A DNA stretch of 64,000 nt. It comes from CAWFSE01 sp963697565 (GTDB lineage Bacteria; Actinomycetota; Actinomycetes; CAVWCF01). The notes under the pieces are model-generated. The model saw only the letters and a program-made list of their open reading frames with translations, was not told the origin of the DNA and searched no databases. A program made the translations under genes and the position numbers. The stretch lies in contig CAVOOM010000007.1 of assembly GCA_963697565.1 (NCBI GenBank), forward strand, positions 707,069 through 771,068, written 5' to 3'. The first letter of the stretch is position 1, and every line of letters starts with the position of its first letter. Of this stretch, positions 53,932 through 63,961 are shown one piece after another.

Positions 53932-55195
53932 TCAGCCGAGCGCCAGCGCGCACCGAGTGGATGGCCAGGCCGGCCAGGGCGCCGACGATGGTGCCGTTGA
54001 CCCGGATGAACTGCAGGTCGCGGCCGGCCACCAGCTCGATCCGGCGGGCCGTCTCCTCGCCGTCCCACAGCTCGACGGTGTCGCGGATGACGCTCGTGAT
54101 CTGGTCCGGGTACGTGACGACGACGTGCTCCACGACGGAGGCGGCCCAGCCGTCGACCTTGTCGCGCATCTCGGGGTCGTACTGCAGCTTGCGGCCGAGG
54201 GCTCCGATCGCCTCCGCGGTGGTGAGCCGCAGCGCGCTGTTCGGCTCGTCCACGAGCTTGAGCACGGCCAACCGCGTCGAGCCCACCAGGGAGCCGAGCG
54301 CCTCGCGGGTGGCGTCGTGCTGCATCAGCCGCTCGGCGACCTCGCGCACTCGCTGGTCGGTGTCGGGGTCCTCGCGCAGGTCGCGCGAGACGCTCGCCAG
54401 GTAGTCGTCCAGCGCCAGGCGCACCGGATGGCGCGGGTCGGCCGCCACATCGTCGGCGATGCGCACCAGCTCCGCGTGCAGCTTGCGGGCCAGCGCGCGG
54501 TCCACGAACTCCGGCGACCACGGGGGCGCCTGCCGTTGGACGACCCTGAGCACCGCGTCCTCGTGCAGCCGCAGCCACTCCGAGGAGCGGTCGGCCACGA
54601 CGTCGACCAGCTGGTGGTGCGAGCCGTCCTCGACGATCTGCCCCAGCAGCCGGCCCAGCACCGGGCCGACCTCAGCGTCGCGCAACCGGGTGCCGATGGC
54701 CGACTCCGCGACCTCGCGGATGTCGTCGTCGCTCAGCACCTCGATCGCGCCCCGCACCACGGTCGCGGTCTCGTTGGCGACGATGCGGGCGTTCTCCGGG
54801 TCGCCCAGCCAGGCGCCGATCCGGGCGGTGACCCCGACCTGGGCCAGCCGCTCGCGCACCACGGCCGCCGACAGGAAGTTCTCCGAGACGAACGACTGCA
54901 GGCTCGAGCCGAGCGCGTCCTTGCGGGTGGGGATCAGCGCGGTGTGCGGGATCGGCAGGCCCAGCGGCCGGCGGAAGAGGGCGGTCACCGCGAACCAGTC
55001 GGCGAGGGCGCCGATCATCGCCGCCTCGGCCGCCGCCTCGACGTACCCGGCCCACACGACGCCGTCGGCGGCGATCGGGCGGACGATCAGGAACACGACG
55101 GCGGCGAAGACCAGCAGCCCGGTGGCGAAGGCCTTGGCGCGCCTCAGCCGGGTGCGCCGCTCGAGGTCGGCGGCGGAGAGGTGTTCGACGCGCAT
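53932..55195 (-). CDS. DUF445 membrane protein (frameshift at the C-terminus)
   Basis: A DUF445 (YjiN-type) protein of about 420 residues. An N-terminal helix pair (FATGLLVFAAVVFLIVRPIA and AAAEAAMIGALADWFAVTAL) is followed by RPLGLPIPHTALIPTRKDAL. A long soluble helical region has repeats of LRDAEVGPVLGRLLGQIVED type, and the C-terminal RVNGTIVGALAGLAIHSV is a second membrane hairpin. The frame stays open into the opposite gene. If one base is removed in the GTGCGCGC near 53955, the protein ends VALALG with a stop at 53932, the usual C-terminus. The gene is convergent with the FAD gene. Function unknown. Confidence 0.8.
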
Positions 55196-55243
55196 CCGGC
55201 CATCCTGCCCTGGCGGGGCGACCGGCAGGCGCGCCTGCCGCCG

Positions 55244-56092
55244 TCAGCCGGGCTTGACCGCCTGGAGCGTGTACGTCAGCGGCAGCCGCTCGGGGTGCTC
55301 GGCCAGCACCCACTCGCCGTCGGGCCGCCGCTCCATCTGGCCGGGCAGCGCCTCCCACGGAACGCTGGTGTGCTCGGTGAGCCCGGTGATCGCCAGCCCC
55401 TCGTCGAGCAGGGCGGTGACGATCTCGCCGAGGCCGTGGTTCCACGAGTGGGTGCGGTTCTGCTCGAACTCGGCGGCCGTCTCGACGTAGGTGCCGGGCC
55501 AGTCCTCGATGAGCGGGTGCTCGGTCTCGAAGTACGGGTAGCCCACGGCCAGGTGGTCGGCGACGTGCTCATCGATGGCCCACAGCATCGGGTGGCCCTC
55601 GCGGAGGAACAGCCGGCCGCCCGGCTTGAGGAGCGCCGAGACGACCTCGGCCCATCGGCGGATGTCGGGCAGCCAGCACAGCGCGCCGATGCCGGTGAAG
55701 ACCAGATCGAAGCGCTCGCCGCCCAGGGCCGAGGGCGCGTCGTACACGGCCGCCTGGACGAAGTCGACGTCGGCGCCGGCGTCCTGCGCGAGGCGGCGGG
55801 CCTCGGCCAGCGAGGCCCCCGAGAAGTCCAGCCCGGTCATCCGGGCGCCGAGGCGGGCCAGGGAGACGGTGTCGGTGCCGATGTGGCACTGCAGGTGGAC
55901 GCCGCGCAGCCCGGCGATGCCGCCGAGCAGCGGCAGGTCGAAGCGCACGACCTCGCTGAGGTACGCCGGATCCGCGGCGAAGCGGGCGTAGGCGTAGTCG
56001 GGCGAGGCGGCGTGCGCCGGCGCCCGCTCATCCCAGTTGGCGAGGTTGTCGGTCAGCCACTCGTCGGGCCGAACCGCGCCCTCGTCGCCCAT
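55244..56092 (-). CDS. SAM-dependent methyltransferase
   Basis: An intact 282-residue class I methyltransferase. The start MGDEGAVRPDEWLTDNLANW leads into an N-terminal helix with W-D-E-R, then motif I GVHLQCHIGTDTVSLARLGA, motif post-I MTGLDFSGASLAEARRLA, FDLVFTGIGALCWLPDIRRW (motif IV) and LLKPGGRLFLREGHPM. The closest general type is the Methyltransf_25/small-molecule group common in Actinobacteria. A substrate cannot be inferred. ATG at 56092; no strong Shine-Dalgarno. It lies 37 bp after a small membrane protein gene. Confidence 0.85.
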   Translation of the reverse strand: MGDEGAVRPDEWLTDNLANWDERAPAHAASPDYAYARFAADPAYLSEVVRFDLPLLGGIAGLRGVHLQCHIGTDTVSLARLGARMTGLDFSGASLAEARRLAQDAGADVDFVQAAVYDAPSALGGERFDLVFTGIGALCWLPDIRRWAEVVSALLKPGGRLFLREGHPMLWAIDEHVADHLAVGYPYFETEHPLIEDWPGTYVETAAEFEQNRTHSWNHGLGEIVTALLDEGLAITGLTEHTSVPWEALPGQMERRPDGEWVLAEHPERLPLTYTLQAVKPG

Positions 56093-56129
56093 CGGTGTCA
56101 CCGGTGAACCTGGCGGAGGCCGGGGCGGC

Positions 56130-56281
56130 CTACTGCTGGGTCTCCTCGTCGGGACCCGGGCCGCCGGGCTCGGTCCACGCACTGCGCCCCTTCTTGCCGC
56201 GGGCGCGCAGCGCCAGCAGGGCCAGGACACGACGACCGCGACGGGGACCAACGCGATCAGCAGCAGGACCAGGTTCTCCAT
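56130..56281 (-). CDS. Small single-helix membrane protein (one frameshift)
   Basis: A predicted ~50-residue protein: MENLVLLLIALVPVAVVV is one membrane helix, followed after a frame change near 56225 by LALLALRARGKKGRSAWTEP and an acidic end (GPDEETQQ). A basic stretch after the helix implies an N-out/C-in topology. ATG at 56281, opposite in direction to the ABC genes. Small proteins of this design occur widely in Actinobacteria; the function is unknown. Confidence 0.5.
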
Positions 56282-56402
56282 GTCCCCACCGTAGGGCCGT
56301 CAGGGCACCGTGACAGCGGGCGCCTCCTCGCTGTGCGGCGTAGATTGCGCCGAGGCCCGACCCCGGGTCCACCCCAGCAACCCGGCACCAGGGAGGTCGC
56401 GC

Positions 56403-58132
56403 GTGCGCCAGCTGCTGCGGCGGTTCCTCACGCCGTACTCCCGCCCGCTGGTCCTCGTCGCCGTGCTGCTGCTCATCCAGGCGATCGGCAACCTCTACCT
56501 GCCCGAGCTCAACGCGCGGATCATCAACGAGGGCGTCGCTGTCGGCGACACGGCGTACATCATCCGCGTGGGCGGCGTGATGCTCGCCGTCACCCTCGTG
56601 CTCGGGGCGACCGCGATCGTCTCCACCTACTGGAGCGCGCGGGTCTCGATGGGGTTCGGCCGCGATGTCCGCTCGTCGCTGTTCAGCACGGTGCAGACCT
56701 TCTCGGCCCGCGAGGTCAACGAGTTCGGGACGCCGTCGCTGATCACCCGCAACACCAACGACGTGCAGCAGATGCAGATGCTCGTGCTGATGGGGCTGAC
56801 CGTGATGCTGACGGCGCCGATCATGTGCGTCGGCGGGATCGTGATGGCCCTGCGGCAGGACGTCCCGCTGTCCGCCCTGCTGCTGGTCATCGTCCCGCTG
56901 ATGGCCGTCGTCATCGGGCTGCTGATGTCGCGGGCGATCCCGCTCTTCCGCGTCATGCAGGTCAAGATCGACCGGGTCAACCAGGTGCTGCGCGAGCAGC
57001 TGTCCGGCATCCGGGTCATCCGGGCGTTCGTGCGCACCGAGCACGAGGAGCAGCCGGTTCGCCGAGGCGAACGCCGACCTCACGTCGACCGCGCTGACCG
57101 TCAACCGGCTGTTCGCCCTGATGATGCCCAGCCTGATGCTCATCATGAACCTGTCCGGCGTCGCGGTGATCTGGTTCGGCGGCCAGCGGGTCGACGCCGG
57201 CGAGATGCCGATCGGCAACCTCACGGCCTTCCTCGCGTACATCATCCAGATCCTGATGTCGGTGATGATGGCGACGATGATGTTCGTCATGGTGCCGCGG
57301 GCCGCGGCATCGGCCGAGCGCATCGGCGCGGTCTTGGACGTCGTCCCCACGGTGGCCGACCCCGACTCCCCCGAGGCCCCCACCGGCCGCGGGACGGTCG
57401 AGTTCCGCGACGTGGAGTTCCGCTACCCGGGGGCCGAGGAGGCGGTGCTGCGAGGCGTCTCCTTCCTGGCGGCGCCGGGCGAGACGACGGCGATCGTGGG
57501 GTCGACCGGATCGGGCAAGACCACGTTGGTGGCGCTGGTGCCGCGGCTTTTCGACGTGACCTCGGGCGCGGTCCTCGTCGACGGCGTCGACGTCCGCGCG
57601 CTGGCCCGCGACGACCTCTGGTCGCGGATCGGGCTGGTGCCCCAGCGGGCCTTCCTCTTCCGCGGCACCGTGGGCAGCAACCTGCGCGTCGGCCGGCCCG
57701 ACGCCACCGACGAGGAGCTGTGGCACGCCCTGACGGTCGCGCAGGCCGCCGATTTCGTCCGGGCCATGCCCGAGGGGCTCGACGCCCCGATCGACCAGGG
57801 CGGCGCGAACCTCTCCGGCGGGCAGCGGCAGCGGATCGCCATCGCGCGCGCGCTGGTCCGCCGCCCCGAGGTGTACGTGTTCGACGACAGCTTCTCGGCC
57901 CTGGACTTCGCGACCGACGCGCGGCTGCGCGCCGCCCTGCGACGGGAGACGGGCGACTCGACGGTCCTCGTGGTGGCCCAGCGGGTGAGCACGATCATGC
58001 ACGCCGACCGCATCGTGGTGCTCGACGAAGGGCGCGGTCGCGGGCATCGGCAGGCACGCCGACCTGATGGCGACCTGCCCGACCTACCGCGAGATCGTGC
58101 TCTCCCAGGTCACCGAGGAGGACGCGGCGTGA
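56403..58132 (+). CDS. ABC exporter half-transporter, degenerate-site subunit (two frameshifts)
   Basis: A fused membrane-plus-ATPase protein of about 576 residues, the first half of a heterodimeric type IV ABC exporter. The six-helix membrane domain is at ~1-315 (LTPYSRPLVLVAVLLLIQAI at the start). The ATPase has Walker A VGSTGSGKTTLVAL, signature LSGGQRQRIAI, Walker B VYVFDDSFSALDF and switch VAQRVSTIM. The catalytic Glu after Walker B is Asp and the switch His is Gln, so this site should be inactive, as in TM287. Frame changes near 57053 and 58030. GTG with GGGAGG at 6 nt; coupled to the next gene (GTGA). Confidence 0.88.
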
Positions 58133-60140
58133 GCATGCCCATGGGCGGCCACGGCCGGCCTCCGGCCGCGGGGATGCGCGGTCCGGGGTTCGGCGGCGGC
58201 GGGCCGGGGCGGGGCGGCCCGATGGCCGGACTCACCGTGCCCGCCGAGAAGTCGAAGGACTTCTCCGGGTCCCTCAAGCGCCTGCTGCGCCGGCTGCGCC
58301 CCGAGCGGGTCACGATCGCCGGGGTGATCTCGCTCGGCACGATCAGCGTGGCGCTGTCGGTGCTCGGCCCGTACCTCCTCGGCACCGCCACCACGCTGAT
58401 CTTCGAGGGGGTCGTCGGCCAGCAGCTGCCGCCGGGCATCACCCAGCAGCAGGCCGAGGACGCCCTGCGCGCGGCCGGCCAGGACCAGCAGGCCGACCTG
58501 ATCTCGGGGATGACCGTGACCCCCGGCGTCGGCGTGGACTTCGCCCAGCTGGCCCGCCTGCTCGCGCTCATCAGCGTGCTCTACCTGCTCAGCTCGCTGT
58601 TCCTGTGGGCCCAGGGCTACCTGATGGCCGGCGTCACCCAGCGCACCGTCTACGCGCTGCGCGGCGAGGTGGAGGGCAAGCTCGGTCGGCTGCCGCTGTC
58701 GTACTTCGACACCCACGCCCGCGGCGACCTGCTCAGCCGGGTCACCAACGACATCGACAACATCTCCACGACGCTGCAGCAGGTGCTGACCCAGCTCATC
58801 ACCTCAGTGCTCACCGTCATCGGCGTCCTGATCATGATGTTCTGGATCTCGCCGCTGCTCGCCGATGATCGCGCTGATCACGGTGCCGCTGTCGTTCGTC
58901 ATCACGATGCTGATCGCCAAGCGGTCGCAGAAGCACTTCGTCGCCCAGTGGGACTGGACGGGCCAGCTCAACGGCCACGTCGAGGAGATGTACACCGGCC
59001 ACGAGCTCGTGCAGGTCTTCGGCCGCCGGGGCCAGGCCATCGCCGACTTCGACCGGCTCAACGCGCAGATGTACGAGTCGAGCTACCGGGCGCAGTTCGT
59101 CTCCGGGATCATCCAGCCGGCGATGGCGTTCGTCGGCAACCTCAACTACGTCGCGATCTGCGTCATCGGCGGGCTGCAGGTCGCGTCGGGCGCGATGCCG
59201 CTGGGCGACGTGCAGGCCTTCATCCAGTACTCCCGGCAGTTCACGATGCCCATCACGCAGATCGCCTCGGTGGTCAACCTCATGCAGTCCGGGGTCGCCA
59301 GCGCCGAGCGGGTCTTCGAGCTGCTCGACGCCGACGAGGAGGACGCCGACCCGGCCGAGCCGCAGCGCGTGCCCGCGCCGCGCGGCGCGATCGACCTGGA
59401 GCACGTCGCGTTCCGCTACCTGCCCGACGAGCCGCTCATCAACGACCTCAGCCTGCACGTGGCGCCCGGCGAGGCGGTGGCCATCGTCGGGCCGACGGGC
59501 GCCGGCAAGACGACCCTGGTCAACCTGCTCATGCGCTTCTACGAGATCGACCGGGGCCTCATCAGCCTGGACGGCGTCGACACCCGGACGATGACCCGCG
59601 ACGACCTCCGCGGCGCTGTTCGGCATGGTGCTGCAGGACACCTGGCTCTTCGGCGGCACCATCCGCGACAACATCGCGTACGGCGCGACGGGCGCCACCG
59701 ACGAGCAGATCCACGCCGCCGCCCGCGCCGCCAACGCCGACCGCTTCATCCGGACCCTGCCGGACGGCTACGACACGGTGCTGGACGACGACGCCTCAAG
59801 CCTGTCGGCCGGCGAGAAGCAGCTGATGACGATCGCGCGGGCCTTCCTGTCCGACCCGGTGATCCTGATCCTCGACGAGGCCACCAGCTCGGTCGACACC
59901 CGCACCGAGGTGCTGATCCGGCACGCGATGGAGCGGCTGCGCCAGGGCCGCACGAGCTTCGTCATCGCCCACCGGCTCTCGACCGTGCGCGACGCCGACA
60001 CGATCCTGGTGATGGACGGCGGCGACATCGTCGAGCAGGGCTCGCACGACGAGCTGCTCGCGCGTCGCGGGGTCTACTTCGACCTGTACGAGAGCCAGTT
60101 CCTCGGCGGCGAGGAGCCCGCGCTCGCGGCCTCGCCATGA
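58129..60140 (+). CDS. ABC exporter half-transporter, catalytically complete subunit (two frameshifts)
   Basis: The partner of the preceding gene, about 670 residues. A Gly/Met-rich N-terminal extension (MPMGGHGRPPAAGMRGPGFG) precedes six helices with the large periplasmic insertion between helices 1 and 2 (LPPGITQQQAEDALRAAGQD). The ATPase has Walker A GPTGAGKTTLVNL, signature SLSAGEKQLMT, Walker B VILILDEATSSVD with the catalytic Glu, and the switch His in IAHRLSTVRD. Together the two subunits resemble TM288/TM287 and the mycobacterial Rv1273c/Rv1272c pair, which export lipids or drugs. Frame changes near 58860 and 59615. Confidence 0.9.
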
Positions 60141-60253
60141 TCCCGATCCTGATCCGATCCGATTGCACCGGGGCCCACAAGGACCACCGTCCGCGGCAGT
60201 CCGCGGCCGCCAGGTAGCCGGCAGCCACATCTCCTGTCCCGACTGATCCGTGC

Positions 60254-60282
60254 ACCCCCAGCCGACAAGCCCGCTTGGGGGT
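60254..60282. terminator. Weak hairpin between convergent ABC exporter and flippase genes
   Basis: ACCCCCA (60254-60260) pairs with TGGGGGT (60276-60282), giving a 7-bp stem with a 15-nt loop that can itself pair partly (AAGC/GCTT). It ends at the flippase stop codon. The rest of the 141-bp gap holds nothing recognisable. Confidence 0.4.
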
Positions 60283-61808
60283 CAGGCGATAGAGGCTCTC
60301 GACGACCAGCGCCGCGACAGCAGCGCCCAGACCGGCTGAATACCTAGGCGGTCGCGCAGCACCCACAGCGCGACCAGGTAGACGCCGCCACCGACCACCA
60401 GGAGCACCGCGAGGCCGAGCGGTGTGGCACCCAGGCTCAACCTCACCACGAGTCCGCCTAGCCCGAAGACGAGCAGGGGGGGTGCCATCGCGGGCATCAG
60501 TGCCCCCAGCTGCAGGCGGACTCCCAAGGACCGGTGCACCTGCACTCCGGCAATCAGCGTGTCGACCAGCACCACGACTGCCCAGGTGAGTGCCGCCCCC
60601 ATGATCCCGAGACGAGGCACAAGCACGATGTTGAGGCCGATGCTGAGGGCCAGCGCAAGCGCCTTGTTCCACATCTGCCAGCTGGGTCGGCCACCCTGGA
60701 TCAAGATGCTCTGCAGCATGCCCGCCGCGGCCGCGATCATCATCACCAAGGAGAGCACGACTAGGACGGGTGCGCCCTGCTGGAAGCCCGAACCGAACAC
60801 ACCCATGACAGCCGGCCCCATCAGGATCAGGAGCAGGTAGTACGGCCACGTGCCGAGGATGAGCGCGCGGGCTGCAGATCTGTGCAGGGCGCTCGCCTGG
60901 CTGCGCTCCCCCCGCGCGAGCAACGCCGCAATGGTTGGGCTGGCGGCAATGCGGGCCGCGCGGTCGACGACCTGCCCGGCACGCACGGCGCGCGTGGCCA
61001 CGGCGTAGACCCCTGCTTCCGCGGGTGACGCAAGGGCCCCCACGATGAGGACGTCGGCCCATTGCAGGGCCACCTCCTCTGCGCCGCCTACCGCTCGGGC
61101 TGCGCTGAAAGCCCAGAAGGCGCGCGAGTCCTCAGCCCAGTGCCCACGGCGTCCGGATCGCTGTCGGAGATCGGCCGCCACAGGTCGGACGAGCAGCGCG
61201 AGGGTGACGACGAGCCAGATCGGAAGGGGGGCCGCCCAGGCCAGCGTGGTGCCGGTGACCCCCGCGCCGAGCGCCACCGCGGCGGCCGCGACCAGGATCA
61301 GTCGCGTGAGCGGCAATCCGACGCTCTGAAGCAGGGTGAAGGGAAGGATGCCGCGGACCATCCGGAGGTGGCTTTGGAGCACCCCGAGCGGAGCCGACAC
61401 GACGAGGAAGGGCGCGAGAAGACCGATCAGCGCTGCGAGCTCGTCGCTCGCCTCCGGAGAGCCGACCGCTTCAGCGATCGGACCGGCCAGCGCAACCGCC
61501 AGAGAGGTCACCGCGAGCGACAACAAGAGCACCGGCACGAGGGCGTGCACGAGCGTCCTCGTCTGCTGCCCGACCCGACCGAACGCCGACTGCTCGGCCA
61601 GGCTGTTCACTATTCCGCTGCCCGTGCCCAGCTTCAGGACCTCCGAGGCCACGGTGAAAAGAGCAATCGCCTGGAAGAAGAGCCCCGTGTCCGCGGTCCC
61701 CAGGCTCCGCGACACGATCGCCGTGACGACGAGCGCGACAACCGCGGCGAACGCTGACCCGAGCAGGCTCACCGCACCTGCCTTGGGCAGCGCCTCCCGC
61801 TGGCTCAT
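60282..61808 (-). CDS. Polysaccharide flippase (MOP/Wzx-like)
   Basis: An intact 508-residue membrane protein with about 14 helices, the size of the MOP-superfamily flippases that move undecaprenyl-linked sugars across the membrane. N-terminal AGAVSLLGSAFAAVVALVVT and SRSLGTADTGLFFQAIALFT show the typical start; the helix WADVLIVGALASPAEAGVYA and the loop VATRAVRAGQVVDRAARIAA are the conserved central features. ATG at 61808 overlaps the O-antigen ligase stop (ATGA). The gene is in a cluster with lower GC than the rest of the window. Confidence 0.85.
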   Translation of the reverse strand: MSQREALPKAGAVSLLGSAFAAVVALVVTAIVSRSLGTADTGLFFQAIALFTVASEVLKLGTGSGIVNSLAEQSAFGRVGQQTRTLVHALVPVLLLSLAVTSLAVALAGPIAEAVGSPEASDELAALIGLLAPFLVVSAPLGVLQSHLRMVRGILPFTLLQSVGLPLTRLILVAAAAVALGAGVTGTTLAWAAPLPIWLVVTLALLVRPVAADLRQRSGRRGHWAEDSRAFWAFSAARAVGGAEEVALQWADVLIVGALASPAEAGVYAVATRAVRAGQVVDRAARIAASPTIAALLARGERSQASALHRSAARALILGTWPYYLLLILMGPAVMGVFGSGFQQGAPVLVVLSLVMMIAAAAGMLQSILIQGGRPSWQMWNKALALALSIGLNIVLVPRLGIMGAALTWAVVVLVDTLIAGVQVHRSLGVRLQLGALMPAMAPPLLVFGLGGLVVRLSLGATPLGLAVLLVVGGGVYLVALWVLRDRLGIQPVWALLSRRWSSRASIA

Positions 61809-63061
61809 GCTCGCGCGCGGCCCGACCACAAGTCGGAGCTCGGGGCGTACCGCTCCCGCAACAGCAGCGCAACCACAAGGGCGATCGGGAGCAGCAATCG
61901 GTCCAGACCGTAGTAGACGCTCATGACGACCGCGACAACCACCGCGGCATGCATCCAGAGCGCCGCCGGCGACGGAGCCGGAGCAGTGCGAATCGCCGCA
62001 CCGAAGAGGAACACGAGGAACAACAGCAGCCCAACGAGACCGAAGCTGAACATGGCGTTCCACACGGCGCCCTGAGTGCCCGCCGCGATCTCACTCGTCA
62101 GCGATGGGCGAGGCGCACCGTAGCCGAGGAGCGGGGAGTCCAGAGTGCGCTGCAGCGTTTCCGCGTAGAGATTGGCGCGTCCCGCTCCCGTGTCCACGAC
62201 CTCCTGACGCTCGGTGATGCGATCGACGAAGCCCGCCAGCCAGAGGGCGGCCACGGCGACACCGGCGCCGACCGCGACGCCCGCCACGAGCGCGATCCGC
62301 CCTCGGAAGAGCAACCTCAACAGGACATAGCCGACAGCCACGCCCAGGGCGATGAACATCCCTCGGTTCGAGGTCGCAACCGCGGGAGGGATCGCCGCCG
62401 CCAACCCCACGAGGGTCAGCACAAGCGCCCGTCGGGTCCCTCGGTAGATGGCGGCACCGAGGACGACCGGGGTCAGGAACGCCATGGCGGCACCCCACCC
62501 GTTGGCGTAGGCAAAGGGCGCGGAGGGACGGAGGAACGGCTCAACCGCTCCGTAGGGGGCCTGCACCTCTGCGAAAGCGGGAAAGACCAGGTCGCTGACG
62601 TACTCGTTCGAAAGGACGCTGCCAGGGAGGAGACGCCCTGCAGTGAACGTGATCCGGGCTTCGGGGAACTGCATCCCCAGGTAGCCGCCAACGATCACAA
62701 CAACCCAGTACCACGTCAGCGCGTCGAGGATCCGGCGAGGAGTCAGGCTCTGAGGTGCGTTGGCGACGTAGACCATCACCAGGCAGATGGCTACGAACTG
62801 ACCCAACCGCAGGCCGTAGCCGAGCATGCGACCGGAGGTGTCCAACATGACAGCACAGGGGATGGTCCACAACGTGAAAGCGATGAAGGGCATGATCCCC
62901 GGCATCAGGACCACCGACCGCTGGCGGACGAGCAGGGCGGCGAGCGGGACCGCCCCCAGCAACAGGTAGAAGGGAGTCAACCCCAGGGCCCACCACACCG
63001 GTATTCCCCACAGCAACGCGAGCACCGGCCAGGCCGGGCAAAGGTGGGCTCGGCAGCTCAT
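61805..63061 (-). CDS. O-antigen ligase/polymerase-like (Wzy_C) membrane protein
   Basis: An intact 418-residue protein with about 11-12 membrane helices and one large extracytoplasmic loop (VDRITERQEVVDTGAGRANL, then GYGAPRPSLTSEI), characteristic of the O-antigen ligase/polymerase family. The loop has Arg and Glu residues that usually contact the lipid-linked glycan. It would polymerise or ligate the repeat unit moved by the neighbouring flippase. ATG at 63061; a CDP-alcohol phosphatidyltransferase-type gene is 57 bp upstream in the same direction. Confidence 0.82.
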   Translation of the reverse strand: MSCRAHLCPAWPVLALLWGIPVWWALGLTPFYLLLGAVPLAALLVRQRSVVLMPGIMPFIAFTLWTIPCAVMLDTSGRMLGYGLRLGQFVAICLVMVYVANAPQSLTPRRILDALTWYWVVVIVGGYLGMQFPEARITFTAGRLLPGSVLSNEYVSDLVFPAFAEVQAPYGAVEPFLRPSAPFAYANGWGAAMAFLTPVVLGAAIYRGTRRALVLTLVGLAAAIPPAVATSNRGMFIALGVAVGYVLLRLLFRGRIALVAGVAVGAGVAVAALWLAGFVDRITERQEVVDTGAGRANLYAETLQRTLDSPLLGYGAPRPSLTSEIAAGTQGAVWNAMFSFGLVGLLLFLVFLFGAAIRTAPAPSPAALWMHAAVVVAVVMSVYYGLDRLLLPIALVVALLLRERYAPSSDLWSGRARA

Positions 63062-63118
63062 CTGCCTCTGGCCGGGAGTGGCATGGGTTCCCTAAGGTGG
63101 TCGTGGCCAAGCGTGCGC

Positions 63119-63857
63119 TCACCTCGATCCCTTCTCACTCGACTCGGCTGGCGTGGCCGCGGCAAGAGCCCGGTACTTGCGCAGCAGCGACGGGACCGCA
63201 GTGGCCAGGGTGGCCAGGGAGAGGACGACATAGGCCGCCAGGAAGACCGATGATAGAGGGAGAAAGGACCAGCACCAAGAACAGCGTCCCTACGCTGCAG
63301 GGCAAGTTGGCGAAGGACACCCAGGCCGGCGCATTCGCACCCGGCAGCTCCCGGGCTGATCGTGAGAGCTTCTCGGCGAGGATCTGTCCGAAGAACCACA
63401 CCGACGACACCAGCATGAAGGCAAGCGCGACCCCGACCGACCATTCCGGGACATCGTCACGTCGCGCGAGCGAGACGGCTAGCGCCAGGTGCACAGATGG
63501 CAGCCTCGCGGCGTCCACGACGTGGCGGAGCCACTCCCCGGCCAAGGAACTCGAGGCGGTCAGCCGCGCCAACTGGCCATCGGCCGAATCGAGGGCGTAG
63601 CCCAGAAGGAGGAGGACGGCGACCGTGATCGCCACGCCCCAATCGGGCGGGCCAATCGCCAAGACGACGATGCCCGACAATGACACCGCCCCACTGAGCA
63701 GCGTCACCTGCGTCGGTGTCAGGGATGCGACATAGGCCAGGGCGGCGGCGCGCCGGCCCAGCCAACGGTTCACCGAGCGGAGGTATGCGGGAACACCGTT
63801 GCCGGGCTTCTGCGCCAGGCTCAGCGCACGGATGGCGCTGGAGTAGTGACGCGGCAA
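63119..63857 (-). CDS. CDP-alcohol phosphatidyltransferase-family protein (frameshift near the C-terminus)
   Basis: A membrane protein of about 246 residues with the CDP-alcohol phosphotransferase signature YALDSADGQLARLTASSSLA (D-x2-D-G-x2-A-R-x8-G). The residue where the third Asp is expected is Arg (GEWLRHVVD), while the fourth Asp is present. Four to six helices follow (AFMLVSSVWFFGQILAEKLS). The frame changes near 63248, after which SSVFLAAYVVLSLATLATAV continues to a stop at 63119. The start is unclear: TTG at 63857 opens the frame, but an upstream ATG at 63961 is separated by an in-frame stop. In this cluster it could transfer a sugar- or inositol-phosphate unit. Confidence 0.75.
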
Positions 63858-63961
63858 CCGCCGGGACGACGTTCTCCTGCGCGTCGATGGCTTCTCCTCT
63901 CGGTGCCGGCGAGGTCAACGCCCCCAGCCGGGCGGCAGGCCGTGGCCCACCGCCCGACCCA

